NCBI GenBank assembly: GCA_903927685.1 | Contig: CAIYOB010000682.1 | Location: 1-18,496 of the forward strand | DNA from: an uncultured Planctomycetaceae bacterium | GTDB lineage: Bacteria; Planctomycetota; Planctomycetia; Pirellulales; Pirellulaceae | Direction of reading: 5' to 3' | Length of the DNA stretch: 18,496 nt | In this document: one piece after another, positions 7,335 through 15,020 of the stretch | How positions within the stretch are numbered: position 1 is the stretch's first letter | How the letters are laid out: each line of letters opens with the position of its first letter | Notes under the pieces: model-generated | Database searches by the model: none | What the model was told of the DNA's origin: nothing | Seen by the model: only the letters and a program-made list of their open reading frames with translations | Program-made: the position numbers and the translations under genes

Positions 7335-9055
7335 ACGACCTCGAACTCCTGCAACGGCGGATCCGCGTGGCCCGCGGGCTCGAACCGGGCGACCTGCTGC
7401 TGCGCGGCGGGCAGATCGTCAACGTATTCACCGGCCGGATCGAACCGGGTAACCTCGTGATTGCCGATGGCTGGATCGCGGGCGTGGGACCGTACGACTG
7501 GCAGGCGCGCGAAGTGCTCGCACTGGACGGCCGTCCGCTGATTCCCGGCCTGATCGATGCCCACATGCACCTGGAGAGCACCCTGCTGTGGCCGCCTGAA
7601 CTGGCTCGCGCTCTGGTCCCGCACGGCACCTCGGCGATCATCGCCGACCCGCACGAGATTGCCAACGTGCTGGGCATCCCGGGCATCGAGCTGATGCTGG
7701 CGGCCAGCGAGGACTTGCCGCTGGACCTGTTCTTCATGGCCTCGTCCTGCGTGCCGGCGACCAGCTGGGAAGACGCGGGCGCCGAGCTGGACGCCGCAGC
7801 TGTCGAACGCTTGCTGAACCTGCCGCGAATCCTGGGCTTGGCCGAGGTGATGGATTTCCCCTCGGTGCTCGACGGCCGCGAGCCCGTGTTGGCCAAGGTG
7901 CTGGCCGCCCAGCGGCGTGCGGCCCCGATCGACGGCCACGCGCCAGGCTTGCGCGGTCAGTCGCTGGTCGGCTATGTGGCCGCCGGAATCCAGGCGGACC
8001 ACGAATCGACCGAATGCGAGGAAGCGTTGCAGAAAGCCTCGCTGGGCATGATGGTCCAAGTGCGGCAAGGCTCCAGCGAGCACAACCTGGAGACGCTCCT
8101 CCCGCTGCTGGTCGAAGACCGCCTGGGCGACTGGTCGCTGGCCACGGACGACATCCTGCCGACGGACATCGTCGCGCATGGCCACATCAACGCCTTGTTG
8201 CGGCGCACCGTCGCAGCCGGCGTGCCGCCGGCGCGGGCCGTCCGCCATGCCACGCTGGTCCCAGCCCGGCATTATGGGCTGCGAGACCGCGGAGCCCTCG
8301 CGCCGGGCTACCGCGCCGACGTCGTGGTGCTGCAGGACCTGCAGGAATTCCAGTCGGCGCTGGTGATTCACGGGGGCCGGATCGTCGCTCGCGACGGCCG
8401 CTGTGTGTGGGATGGTCAGCCGCGGGCGCTGAGCCCGGAAAACACGGTCCGCATCGCTCCCGTCGCGGCCGGGGATCTGGAGCTGAGAACGGCCGGCAAA
8501 TCGCTGCCGGTCATCCGCCTGGTGCCGGGCCAGATCGTCACCCAGCGTGTGACCGAAGACGCGCCGACCAAGGATGGCCGCTGGTGTTTTGCACCCGATC
8601 GCGATCTGGCGTTGGCCGCCTGTATTGAACGCCATCGTGCCACGGGCAAGATCGGCTTGGGGCTGGTCCAGGGCCTAGCCTTTCAGCGGCACGGCGCCCT
8701 GGGCTCGTCCGTCGCCCACGACTCGCACAACCTGATCGTCGTCGGCACGAATCCGCGAGACATGCTGGCCTGCGTCCAAGCCTTGGCTCGCAGCGGCGGC
8801 GGGTTCGTCGCCGCCGCCGACGGCCAAGTGCTGGCCGAGTTACCGCTTCCCGTGGCCGGCCTGATGTCGACATCCGACGTGCACACGGTCCGGCACCAGT
8901 TGCAGCACCTGCACACGGCCGCCCAGTCGCTGGGCTGCCCCCTGCCCAGTCCCTTTGCCACCCTGTCGTTCCTGCCGCTGCCTGTCATTCCCGAACTGCG
9001 AGTCACGCCCCGCGGCCTGTTCGACGTCGGCCGATGGCAGTTCGTCGAAACGTGA
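7331..9055 (+). CDS. ade: Adenine deaminase
   Basis: This amidohydrolase converts adenine to hypoxanthine and ammonia. Its product is the substrate of the enzyme encoded just upstream, so the overlapping pair forms a two-step adenine-to-IMP salvage route. The protein has 574 residues, within the usual bacterial Ade length. Metal-site motifs are in place: H78 and H80 in HMHLEST, H108-E109 in ADPHE, H203 in GHAPG, H224 in ADHEST, and D273-D274 in ATDD. The C-terminal part carries the family's SHDSHN and VGTNP motifs. A longer in-frame start at 7169 would lie wholly within hpt and is not credible; the ATG at 7331 has GCGAGG shortly upstream. A cytoplasmic location is expected, since no signal peptide is seen. 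No obvious terminator follows. Confidence 0.94.
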   Translation: MNDLELLQRRIRVARGLEPGDLLLRGGQIVNVFTGRIEPGNLVIADGWIAGVGPYDWQAREVLALDGRPLIPGLIDAHMHLESTLLWPPELARALVPHGTSAIIADPHEIANVLGIPGIELMLAASEDLPLDLFFMASSCVPATSWEDAGAELDAAAVERLLNLPRILGLAEVMDFPSVLDGREPVLAKVLAAQRRAAPIDGHAPGLRGQSLVGYVAAGIQADHESTECEEALQKASLGMMVQVRQGSSEHNLETLLPLLVEDRLGDWSLATDDILPTDIVAHGHINALLRRTVAAGVPPARAVRHATLVPARHYGLRDRGALAPGYRADVVVLQDLQEFQSALVIHGGRIVARDGRCVWDGQPRALSPENTVRIAPVAAGDLELRTAGKSLPVIRLVPGQIVTQRVTEDAPTKDGRWCFAPDRDLALAACIERHRATGKIGLGLVQGLAFQRHGALGSSVAHDSHNLIVVGTNPRDMLACVQALARSGGGFVAAADGQVLAELPLPVAGLMSTSDVHTVRHQLQHLHTAAQSLGCPLPSPFATLSFLPLPVIPELRVTPRGLFDVGRWQFVET

Positions 9056-9239
9056 CTTAATCGCAGGGTGAGTACCAGCATTGGGCGGTTGATCGAGGCG
9101 ACCTCTGGCCTGCCGTCGATGTGCGCATCTCGATGCAAGAATCCCCCCGTTTTCCAGTTTCCCGTGTCTCACCCCTGCCAACCGGCGGAGAATCTGATAC
9201 CTGTGGGAGAATGGAAAGTCCGAAGTTGTGATTCGGGGC

Positions 9240-9267
9240 TTGCTGGACGAAGACTTTTTGGTAGACT
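9240..9267 (+). promoter_or_regulatory. Possible promoter of tRNA-Phe
   Basis: TTGCTG (9240-9245) and TAGACT (9262-9267) are separated by 16 bases and lie 36 bases before the tRNA 5' end, a suitable distance for a stable-RNA promoter. Both hexamers are only partial consensus matches. Confidence 0.35.
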
Positions 9268-9302
9268 GAGACACCCACGACAACCGTTTCGTGTTAACCT
9301 TC

Positions 9303-9375
<73 letters not shown>

Positions 9376-9384
9376 CTTGTAAAG

Positions 9385-9403
9385 CTTTGTCTCACAAAGT
9401 TTT
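9385..9403 (+). terminator. Weak terminator-like hairpin just after tRNA-Phe
   Basis: A 6-bp stem, ctttgt/acaaag, with a 3-base loop starts 10 bases after the tRNA and is followed by tttt. The stem is AT-rich and short, so it could equally be a processing signal. A stronger hairpin lies at 9456. Confidence 0.35.
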
Positions 9404-9455
9404 GCGCTTCGGGTGATTTCGAGTAAGAAACTACGGTTAAATCGGGGCAATGAAT

Positions 9456-9488
9456 GGGGTGCATAGATGTTTGCACCCCTTTATTTTT
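9456..9488 (+). terminator. Rho-independent terminator
   Basis: A perfect 8-bp stem, ggggtgca (9456-9463) with tgcacccc (9472-9479) and an 8-base loop, is directly followed by tttattttt. It lies 80 bases after the tRNA and is the best intrinsic terminator in the window. It probably ends the tRNA-Phe transcript. Confidence 0.72.
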
Positions 9489-10036
9489 GGTGGCTGTCCT
9501 CCACTCGCTCGGGCCGAGCTTCCGCTGATGCCTCGTCCCCAGGACTTCTTTCAGGAACGTCTGCGTGCCCTGATCTTGGACGACAAGCCGGACGGTGGGC
9601 CCACCCCGCATTTCACATCACCCGAACCCACGCCACTCTTTTTCGACCAGGGGGAGTTCTCTTCGCTTTGCCGACGGACAGCGCCTCTTGGGGCGGGACT
9701 TCGGAGGGGATGAGTTGTGAGGAATACAGTATAAACGGGGTGTCGCAAGGAGGCAAGGCGACGAACGACGTTTCCCACAGGGCATACGTTCCCCCTCACG
9801 CAAGGGCCCCCGCCTGGCAACGCTCAGGAATCAGGTTCCCCGTTTCCTAGGTCACCCGTCACCCAAAACCTGCTCCCCGGAGTACCGGGGCGAGGGTGTT
9901 TCGTGAGCGTTGGTCCCGCGCGCCGCTTCGTGCAACATCTCGGAGGATTTGCGGTTACAATACTGTGCCGGATTCGACGAATACCGAGGCGGGCTGAACT
10001 GCAGCCGCTTCCTCCTGACCCCGGCGGGTACCGACG
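9489..10036. other. Intergenic stretch without a convincing gene
   Basis: The best open frame is an ATG at 9529 running to 9713 (about 60 codons), but it lacks a clear ribosome site and I recognise nothing in it; overlapping frames are equally open. A small hairpin, ccccgg/ccgggg with loop agta, lies at 9875-9890. TACAAT at 9956-9961 is a fair -10 element for the ABC operon, with no good -35 box at the right distance. Otherwise nothing identifiable. Confidence 0.5.
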
Positions 10037-11041
10037 ATGAATGAGCCGACCGTCATCGAAGTCAATGCGCTCCGCAAGGTGTACCGCAACGGCTGGCTGC
10101 GCCGCCGACGGCTGGAAGTGCTCCGCGGCGTAACGCTGGATGTGCGGCCCGGCGAGGTTTTCGGGCTGCTGGGGCCCAACGGAGCGGGCAAGACGACGTT
10201 CATCAAGATCCTGCTGGGCATTGTCCGCCGCTCGGCGGGCGACGCACACCTGCTGGGCCTGCCGGCGGGGGACCGCCGCAGCCGGCGGTTGGTCGGCTTC
10301 CTGCCCGAGAACCTCCGGATTCCGCGGCACCACACGGCGCTAACCGCGCTGGATTACTACGGAAAACTGAACGGCCTGTCGAGCCGCCAGGTGCGGGAAC
10401 GGAGTGGGGAATTGCTACAAATCGTGGGCCTGGCGGACCGGGCTCGCGACAGCGTCGCCAAGTACTCCAAGGGCATGCTGCAACGGCTGGGCCTGGCCCA
10501 AGCCTTGCTGCACGACCCCCAGCTGGTGATCTTGGACGAGCCGACGGACGGCCTGGACCCGGTCGGCCGGGCCCAGGTCCGGAGCATCATGCAGCAGTTG
10601 AAGGCCCGGGGCAAGACGGTGTTCCTGAACAGCCACCTGCTGCAGGAGGTCGAGCTGGTTTGCGACCGGGTCGCCGTCTTGGACAAAGGCTCGCTGCGCT
10701 TCGTCGGGCCGATCCGCGAGATCACCACGGCCGGATTTGGCAAGCTGCTGGCGACGCCGGCGGAGCCGGATTTGACCTTGGAACTCGTGGGCGAAGTGCC
10801 GGCGATTCGAGCGGCGCTGGGGGCCGCCGAAGTCGTGTCGTGGCAGCCGCTTGAGCTGGGCGCCGTCCGCGTGGTGCTCAAGTCGCACGGCCAAGTGGAT
10901 GTCGATGCCTGCCTGGATCGGCTGCGGCAGCATGGTGTCAGCATCGCCGGCCTGTGGCGCGCCCGGCGGACTCTGGAAGATGCGTTCCTGGCGATTGTCG
11001 CCGAACCCGTGGAGGAGCCATGCGAGCCTACTGGGCCGTAA
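10037..11041 (+). CDS. ABC transporter ATP-binding protein (NatA/CcmA type)
   Basis: This 334-residue cytoplasmic ATPase powers the permease encoded immediately downstream. The Walker A motif GPNGAGKTT is at residues 46-54, with K52 as the phosphate-binding lysine. The signature is SKGMLQRLGLAQAL, Walker B is LVILDEPTDGLDP, and the switch histidine sits in NSHLLQE. The order and the C-terminal extension of about 100 residues match ATPases that pair with ABC-2 type permeases. The substrate is not evident. The ATG at 10037 opens the canonical N terminus, although the preceding ggcgggtaccgacg is a weak ribosome site. The last 22 bases overlap the permease start, indicating translational coupling. 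Confidence 0.93.
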   Translation: MNEPTVIEVNALRKVYRNGWLRRRRLEVLRGVTLDVRPGEVFGLLGPNGAGKTTFIKILLGIVRRSAGDAHLLGLPAGDRRSRRLVGFLPENLRIPRHHTALTALDYYGKLNGLSSRQVRERSGELLQIVGLADRARDSVAKYSKGMLQRLGLAQALLHDPQLVILDEPTDGLDPVGRAQVRSIMQQLKARGKTVFLNSHLLQEVELVCDRVAVLDKGSLRFVGPIREITTAGFGKLLATPAEPDLTLELVGEVPAIRAALGAAEVVSWQPLELGAVRVVLKSHGQVDVDACLDRLRQHGVSIAGLWRARRTLEDAFLAIVAEPVEEPCEPTGP

Positions 11042-13344
11042 TTCAAGATTCGTTTCGCGAGGCATTGGCCTCGCGCGTGCTGTGGGTGCTGCTGTTGCTG
11101 ATCACCCTGCTGCTGGTCCTGCTGGCGCCGCTGGGCTACCGCCAGCAGGTCACGCGCGGGCTGAACGAAGGCGCAGTGCGGAACCTGCCGCAGTTCATCG
11201 AGCACGTGCGCGACCAGGCGCAGAAGCCGGAGCCGTCGCCGGGCAAGCGGATCGTGGAGCTGTTCGACGAGCCGTTGCGGGCGGACGTGTTGGCGTTCAA
11301 GATGCCCGGCCAGGGCGAGATGGGAGCCGCGCTGAAAATGATCCGCGTGCTGGGCGCGTTTCGCGAGGCGCTCAACCGCCAGTTGGAGCGGCGGGATTTC
11401 TACGATGCCAAGTCCTGGGACAAGACGCGGCTGGTGTCGGACGAAGCCCGCGAGCTGGCGAAGAAGAAAGCCGCGGAGATGTCCGAGGCCGAAGTCGGCC
11501 GCTGGAACCGGCTGGTCCTGGAAGCTGCGTTCCCGGATTTCATTCCGGCCAGCCCGCCCACCTCGCTGCGGTTCCGCTACTTGTGGTACGACTTTGGCGA
11601 ACCGCTGCCGTTCCGCCAGAGCCAATTCAAGAGCCTGCTGGAGAACATCGTCGAACTCGTCACCCGCTGGTTGGTCGGCACGATTGGCGTGTTCGTCGCG
11701 ATCCTGGTCACGGCGGCGATCATTCCGCAAACGTTCGATCCCGGCTCGCTGGCGCTGCTGCTCAGCAAGCCCGTGCGGCGCTCGCTGTTGTTCCTGGCCA
11801 AGTTCTTCGGCGGCTGCATGTTCATCCTGCTGAACGCCGGCTACCTGGTCCTGGGGCTGTGGCTGATCCTGGCTCTGCGATTCGGGTTGTGGGACGCCCG
11901 GATCCTGCTGTGCATTCCGGTGTATGTGTTCATGTTTGCGATCTACTACACCGTATCGGCGCTGGCCGGTGTGCTGTGGCGGAACGCCATCGCGTCGGTC
12001 GTCGTGAGCATCCTGTTCTGGCTGGTGTGCTTCGTGGTCGGCGCAGGCAAATCGGGCGTCGAGCAATTGGTGCTGAACAAGACTCGCGTCACCGAGTTGG
12101 TGTCGGCCAAGGACACGCTGTTCAGCGTCAACGAGATGGGGTTGACCTCCCGCTGGGACGACAAGCAAGGCACGTGGGTCGAGGCATTCCGGGCAGACAA
12201 CGAAGAGGAAATGCAGCGCCGCGTCGCGCTGGCGATCATCCCGCAAGTGCCCTCGGAACTGCGGCCGCTGAACCTGGTGTACGACGCGGCGGGGGACCGG
12301 TTGCTGACGGCGAACCGTTCGTTGCGGAGCGGCCGGATGGTGCTGAGCCTCGGGCCGCGGGACAAGGCGTGGGCCGCCGCCGCGGGCGTGGGAGCCCCGC
12401 TGGGGACCATGTCGCTACTGGGCGAACCGGATGGCCGGATCCTGGCCGTCTCGACGTTCGGCCTGTATCGCCTGACCGGCAACCCGAACGCCGACGCCTC
12501 GTCCATGAAGGTGCTCGGTTTCTCCGTGCCCCTGCCCGCTCGGGATCCGTTCACCGTCGTCGGGCCCGAGCCGCCGCTGGGGATGTTCTCGCCGGCGGCC
12601 GCGGCCAGCAACCGGGACACCGGCGAATTGGCGGCGTACAGCCGCGGCACGCTGACTCTGTTGCGCCGGGGCGAAGGCGAGCGTTACGAGCGCCGGCTGG
12701 AGAAGAAACTGGCTGGCGAGTCGGCGGACGCGGTCGTGCTGGCTTACGGCGGCGACACGGTGCTGGTCGGCGGCGAGGACGGCCGGATCATCGCCTACGA
12801 CGCCGCTGCGCTGGCGCCGCGGCTGGAATTTGCCGGCGAGGGCAAGAACCAACCGCGGTTCGTGACCGCCGCGCCGGGCGGGCGCTGGTTTGCCGTCGTG
12901 TTTCATCACGGCGCCCTGTGGATCTACGACCGTACCGCCAACGAGCTGCTGCGGCCGCGGATCACCGGCCAGCGGGACATTTCCTGTGGCCTCTTTCCGG
13001 CCGCCGACCGGATCCTCGTCGCCGATCGGGCAACGCGGTTGACCGAGTACCAGTTGCCCGACTGGCAGGTGTCCCGCCGTTACGCTCCGCCGCTGTCGGT
13101 GATCGAGTCGGTCTACCGCTACGTCTTGTCGCCGCTGTACACCGTGTTTCCCAAGCCCGGCGAATTGGACAAGACCGTGCAGTACCTGCTGTCGGGCAAG
13201 GAGACCAAGGCGACGGACCGCAGCGGGGACTTGACGGCCGCCCAGCAGGAGCTGCATCCGTGGCGGCCGGTCTGGAGCAGCCTGGCGTTCATGGCGGTCA
13301 TGCTCACGCTGGCCTGCATCTACCTGGAGCGACAGGATTTCTGA
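11020..13344 (+). CDS. ABC-2 type permease with extracytoplasmic beta-propeller-like domain
   Basis: The protein has 774 residues. The ATG at 11020 has GGAGGAG just ahead and begins MRAYWAVIQDSFREAL, a typical ABC-2 permease N terminus; an in-frame start at 10954 would add residues that look only like the overlapping gene. I place membrane helices at about 20-38, 217-237, 262-286, 295-319, 323-342 and 755-769. Six helices put residues 39-216 and 343-754 outside the cytoplasm. The second loop contains repeated beta-type strings at about 415-690, including GRILAVSTFGLYRL, DGRIIAYD and GALWIYDR, resembling WD40/PQQ-like propeller blades. Ordinary ABC-2 permeases are much shorter. The protein presumably pairs with the upstream ATPase; its substrate is unknown. 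The stop TGA overlaps the GAGGAG ribosome site of the next gene. Confidence 0.85.
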   Translation: MRAYWAVIQDSFREALASRVLWVLLLLITLLLVLLAPLGYRQQVTRGLNEGAVRNLPQFIEHVRDQAQKPEPSPGKRIVELFDEPLRADVLAFKMPGQGEMGAALKMIRVLGAFREALNRQLERRDFYDAKSWDKTRLVSDEARELAKKKAAEMSEAEVGRWNRLVLEAAFPDFIPASPPTSLRFRYLWYDFGEPLPFRQSQFKSLLENIVELVTRWLVGTIGVFVAILVTAAIIPQTFDPGSLALLLSKPVRRSLLFLAKFFGGCMFILLNAGYLVLGLWLILALRFGLWDARILLCIPVYVFMFAIYYTVSALAGVLWRNAIASVVVSILFWLVCFVVGAGKSGVEQLVLNKTRVTELVSAKDTLFSVNEMGLTSRWDDKQGTWVEAFRADNEEEMQRRVALAIIPQVPSELRPLNLVYDAAGDRLLTANRSLRSGRMVLSLGPRDKAWAAAAGVGAPLGTMSLLGEPDGRILAVSTFGLYRLTGNPNADASSMKVLGFSVPLPARDPFTVVGPEPPLGMFSPAAAASNRDTGELAAYSRGTLTLLRRGEGERYERRLEKKLAGESADAVVLAYGGDTVLVGGEDGRIIAYDAAALAPRLEFAGEGKNQPRFVTAAPGGRWFAVVFHHGALWIYDRTANELLRPRITGQRDISCGLFPAADRILVADRATRLTEYQLPDWQVSRRYAPPLSVIESVYRYVLSPLYTVFPKPGELDKTVQYLLSGKETKATDRSGDLTAAQQELHPWRPVWSSLAFMAVMLTLACIYLERQDF

Positions 13345-13357
13345 GGAGTACGTAGCG

Positions 13358-14389
13358 ATGGCATCCCGCAAGGAACTGGTGGACCAGGCAATCAAGTTCG
13401 CCTGTCCCGAACGTGTGCCCGTCGTGTTCTGGAACCGCGACCAGACCGACGGCGACCTGCTGCTGTATCACTTGTCGCTGGGCCGCGACTCCAAGGCGGA
13501 CGCGACGCTGAACGCTTGGGATTGGTCGGTCAACGAGTGGGGATACAAGCTGGAATCGCTGGGCGACGGCACGATGGGGCATCCAGTCGATCCGTACTAC
13601 GCCGAGCTGCCCGCGCCGGGCCAGGTGCATGCCCCGTCGCTGCGCGAGCCGGAGCGGATGGCGGGCGTACCGGCGTTTGTGGAGCGCTGCGACGACCGCT
13701 ACCGGCTGGCCAGTTTCGACCTGAGCGGATTCACCGTCTACACGCTGCTGCGGGGTTTTGAGAACAGCATGCAGGACTTGATGACCGAGGCGGACGGTTT
13801 CGCCGCGCTGCTGGACGCGATCCTGGGTTTCGAGTGCGACCTGATGCGGATGGCGGCCCGGCACGGCTTTCACGGGATCCACTTTGCGGACGACTGGGGC
13901 ACCCAGTCGGGACTGATGATTTCGCCGGCCCAGTGGCGGGCCGTGTTCAAGCCGCGGTTTCAACGGCAGTTCGCTTTGGCCCACGAACTGGGGCTGCACG
14001 TCTGGTATCACTGCTGCGGCAACCTGACGCTGCTGGCCGCCGATTTTCGTGAGATCGGTGTCGACGTGCTGAACATCTCGCAGCCCAACGTCGTGGACGT
14101 GGCCGAAGTCGGCCGGCAGCTGCGAGGCCGGCAGTGCTTCATGCTGCCGATCAGCTACCAGACCGTGTCGATCTCCGGCACGCGCGAGGAGATCCTGGCC
14201 GAGGCCCAACGGCTGTACGACCTGCTAGCCACGCCCGCGGGCGGCTTCGTCGGCTACGTCGAAGAATACGGCTGCATGGGCATGTCCGAAGCGAATTACC
14301 GGGCTTGCGGCGAAGCGTTTCGGCGGCTGGCGCCCGGCCGGGTGGACCAAGACCAAGGCGGGTCAGCGGCGGGGCGGGGCGGTTCATGA
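13358..14389 (+). CDS. URO-D superfamily protein (MtaA/CmuA-like), not HemE
   Basis: The protein has 343 residues, about the length of the uroporphyrinogen decarboxylase superfamily. The pattern H218-x-C220-G-N and the late Cys306 (in GCMGMS) match the His/Cys/Cys zinc ligands of methylcobamide:coenzyme M methyltransferases (MtaA/MtbA/CmuA). The N-terminal arginine-rich substrate signature of true HemE is absent. The second half, including HGIHFADDWGTQSGLMISP, fits the family's TIM barrel. A zinc-dependent methyltransferase on a corrinoid or other methyl carrier is the likely chemistry, but many planctomycete members are uncharacterised. GAGGAG at 13343-13348 precedes the ATG by 9 bases, and only 13 bases separate it from the permease gene, so it belongs to that operon. 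The C terminus ends in a Gly/Ser-rich tail of unclear value. Confidence 0.82.
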   Translation: MASRKELVDQAIKFACPERVPVVFWNRDQTDGDLLLYHLSLGRDSKADATLNAWDWSVNEWGYKLESLGDGTMGHPVDPYYAELPAPGQVHAPSLREPERMAGVPAFVERCDDRYRLASFDLSGFTVYTLLRGFENSMQDLMTEADGFAALLDAILGFECDLMRMAARHGFHGIHFADDWGTQSGLMISPAQWRAVFKPRFQRQFALAHELGLHVWYHCCGNLTLLAADFREIGVDVLNISQPNVVDVAEVGRQLRGRQCFMLPISYQTVSISGTREEILAEAQRLYDLLATPAGGFVGYVEEYGCMGMSEANYRACGEAFRRLAPGRVDQDQGGSAAGRGGS

Positions 14390-14462
14390 CTTGGACCACG
14401 AGGTCGACTTGGAATCGCCGATGCGGTTCTGGTGTGGTAAACTGAAGAAGAGGAGTGATGCC

Positions 14463-14678
14463 ATGATACTGGAAGGGACAATCAGAAACGGGAGCGTCGT
14501 CCTGGATCAAGCCCCGGTGTTTCCGGAGGGGACGCGAGTGGAAGTGGTGGTTAAGCAGACGCGGCAGGAAACGCCGACATTCTTGGACCTCTTGGAGTTC
14601 GCCGGATGCATGCCCGACATGCCAGCTGATTTCGCCGCCGAGCACGACCACTACATTCATGGAACGCCGAAGCGATGA
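14463..14678 (+). CDS. Small antitoxin-like protein of a PIN toxin pair
   Basis: The protein has 71 residues and starts at the ATG at 14463, with AGGAG at 14451-14455 seven bases upstream; a longer in-frame start at 14391 has no ribosome site. The N-terminal half (EGTIRNGSVVLDQAP, then PEGTRVEVVV) is the small beta-barrel pattern of AF2212-like antitoxins. The C terminus DHYIHGTPKR looks like the tail that would hold a PIN toxin. It overlaps the downstream toxin remnant by ATGA (14675-14678), the usual antitoxin-toxin arrangement. The frame appears intact. A possible -10, TAAACT at 14438-14443, lies close to the gene, without a good -35. With its toxin broken, any remaining role is uncertain. 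Confidence 0.75.
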   Translation: MILEGTIRNGSVVLDQAPVFPEGTRVEVVVKQTRQETPTFLDLLEFAGCMPDMPADFAAEHDHYIHGTPKR

Positions 14679-14889
14679 GAACCGTCTTCGCCGATTCATT
14701 CTACTTCTTCGCGCATGGACAAACCAACTCCTGCAGGAAGGGATCGACCTCTATATTCACCGTCCTGACAAGGAGTGGTCACTCACAGATTGCACCTCGT
14801 TTGCGGTCATGACCAACGAAGGCATCACGGAAGCACTGACTGGAGACAAGCACTTTGGGCAGGCAGGCTTCGTAGCCCTCCTGAGGTAA
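14675..14889 (+). pseudogene. PIN-domain (VapC-like) toxin remnant, internal deletion plus frameshift
   Basis: The ATG at 14675 begins MRTVFADSFYFFA, the classic N terminus of a PIN ribonuclease with its first acidic residue, D6. The frame then turns to unrelated residues and stops after 46 codons. The PIN C terminus, LLQEGIDLYIHRPDKEW followed by SLTDCTSFAVM, EGITEALTGD and HFGQAGFVALL, is found in another frame at about 14725-14889. Intact relatives are about 135-145 residues, so about 200 bases from the middle are missing, including the region that normally supplies the second conserved acidic residue. The junction lies near 14713-14735. The product cannot be an active nuclease. No second half of the gene is found elsewhere in the window. 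Confidence 0.8.
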
Positions 14890-15020
14890 GCCTGCCCGGG
14901 TCGAAGCTCTCTTGCGGCCCTGGGGGGAAGTATAGTGTCTCCATTGCGATAGTGCGGCGAGCTTCATGGTTGGCTGACTACCGACGGAACTTCTTCCCCT
15001 TGGACGGGACGGAACGAGAC

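Noticed and set aside
9529..9713. Open frame of about 60 codons after the tRNA terminator.
   Set aside because: No ribosome site, no recognisable domain, and overlapping frames are just as open in this GC-rich sequence.
9875..9890. ccccgg/ccgggg hairpin as a terminator.
   Set aside because: No T-run follows and there is no upstream transcript for it to end after the terminator at 9456-9488.
13358..14389. Annotation as HemE uroporphyrinogen decarboxylase.
   Set aside because: HemE N-terminal signatures are absent, while the H-x-C ... C zinc-type residues point to the MtaA/CmuA branch.
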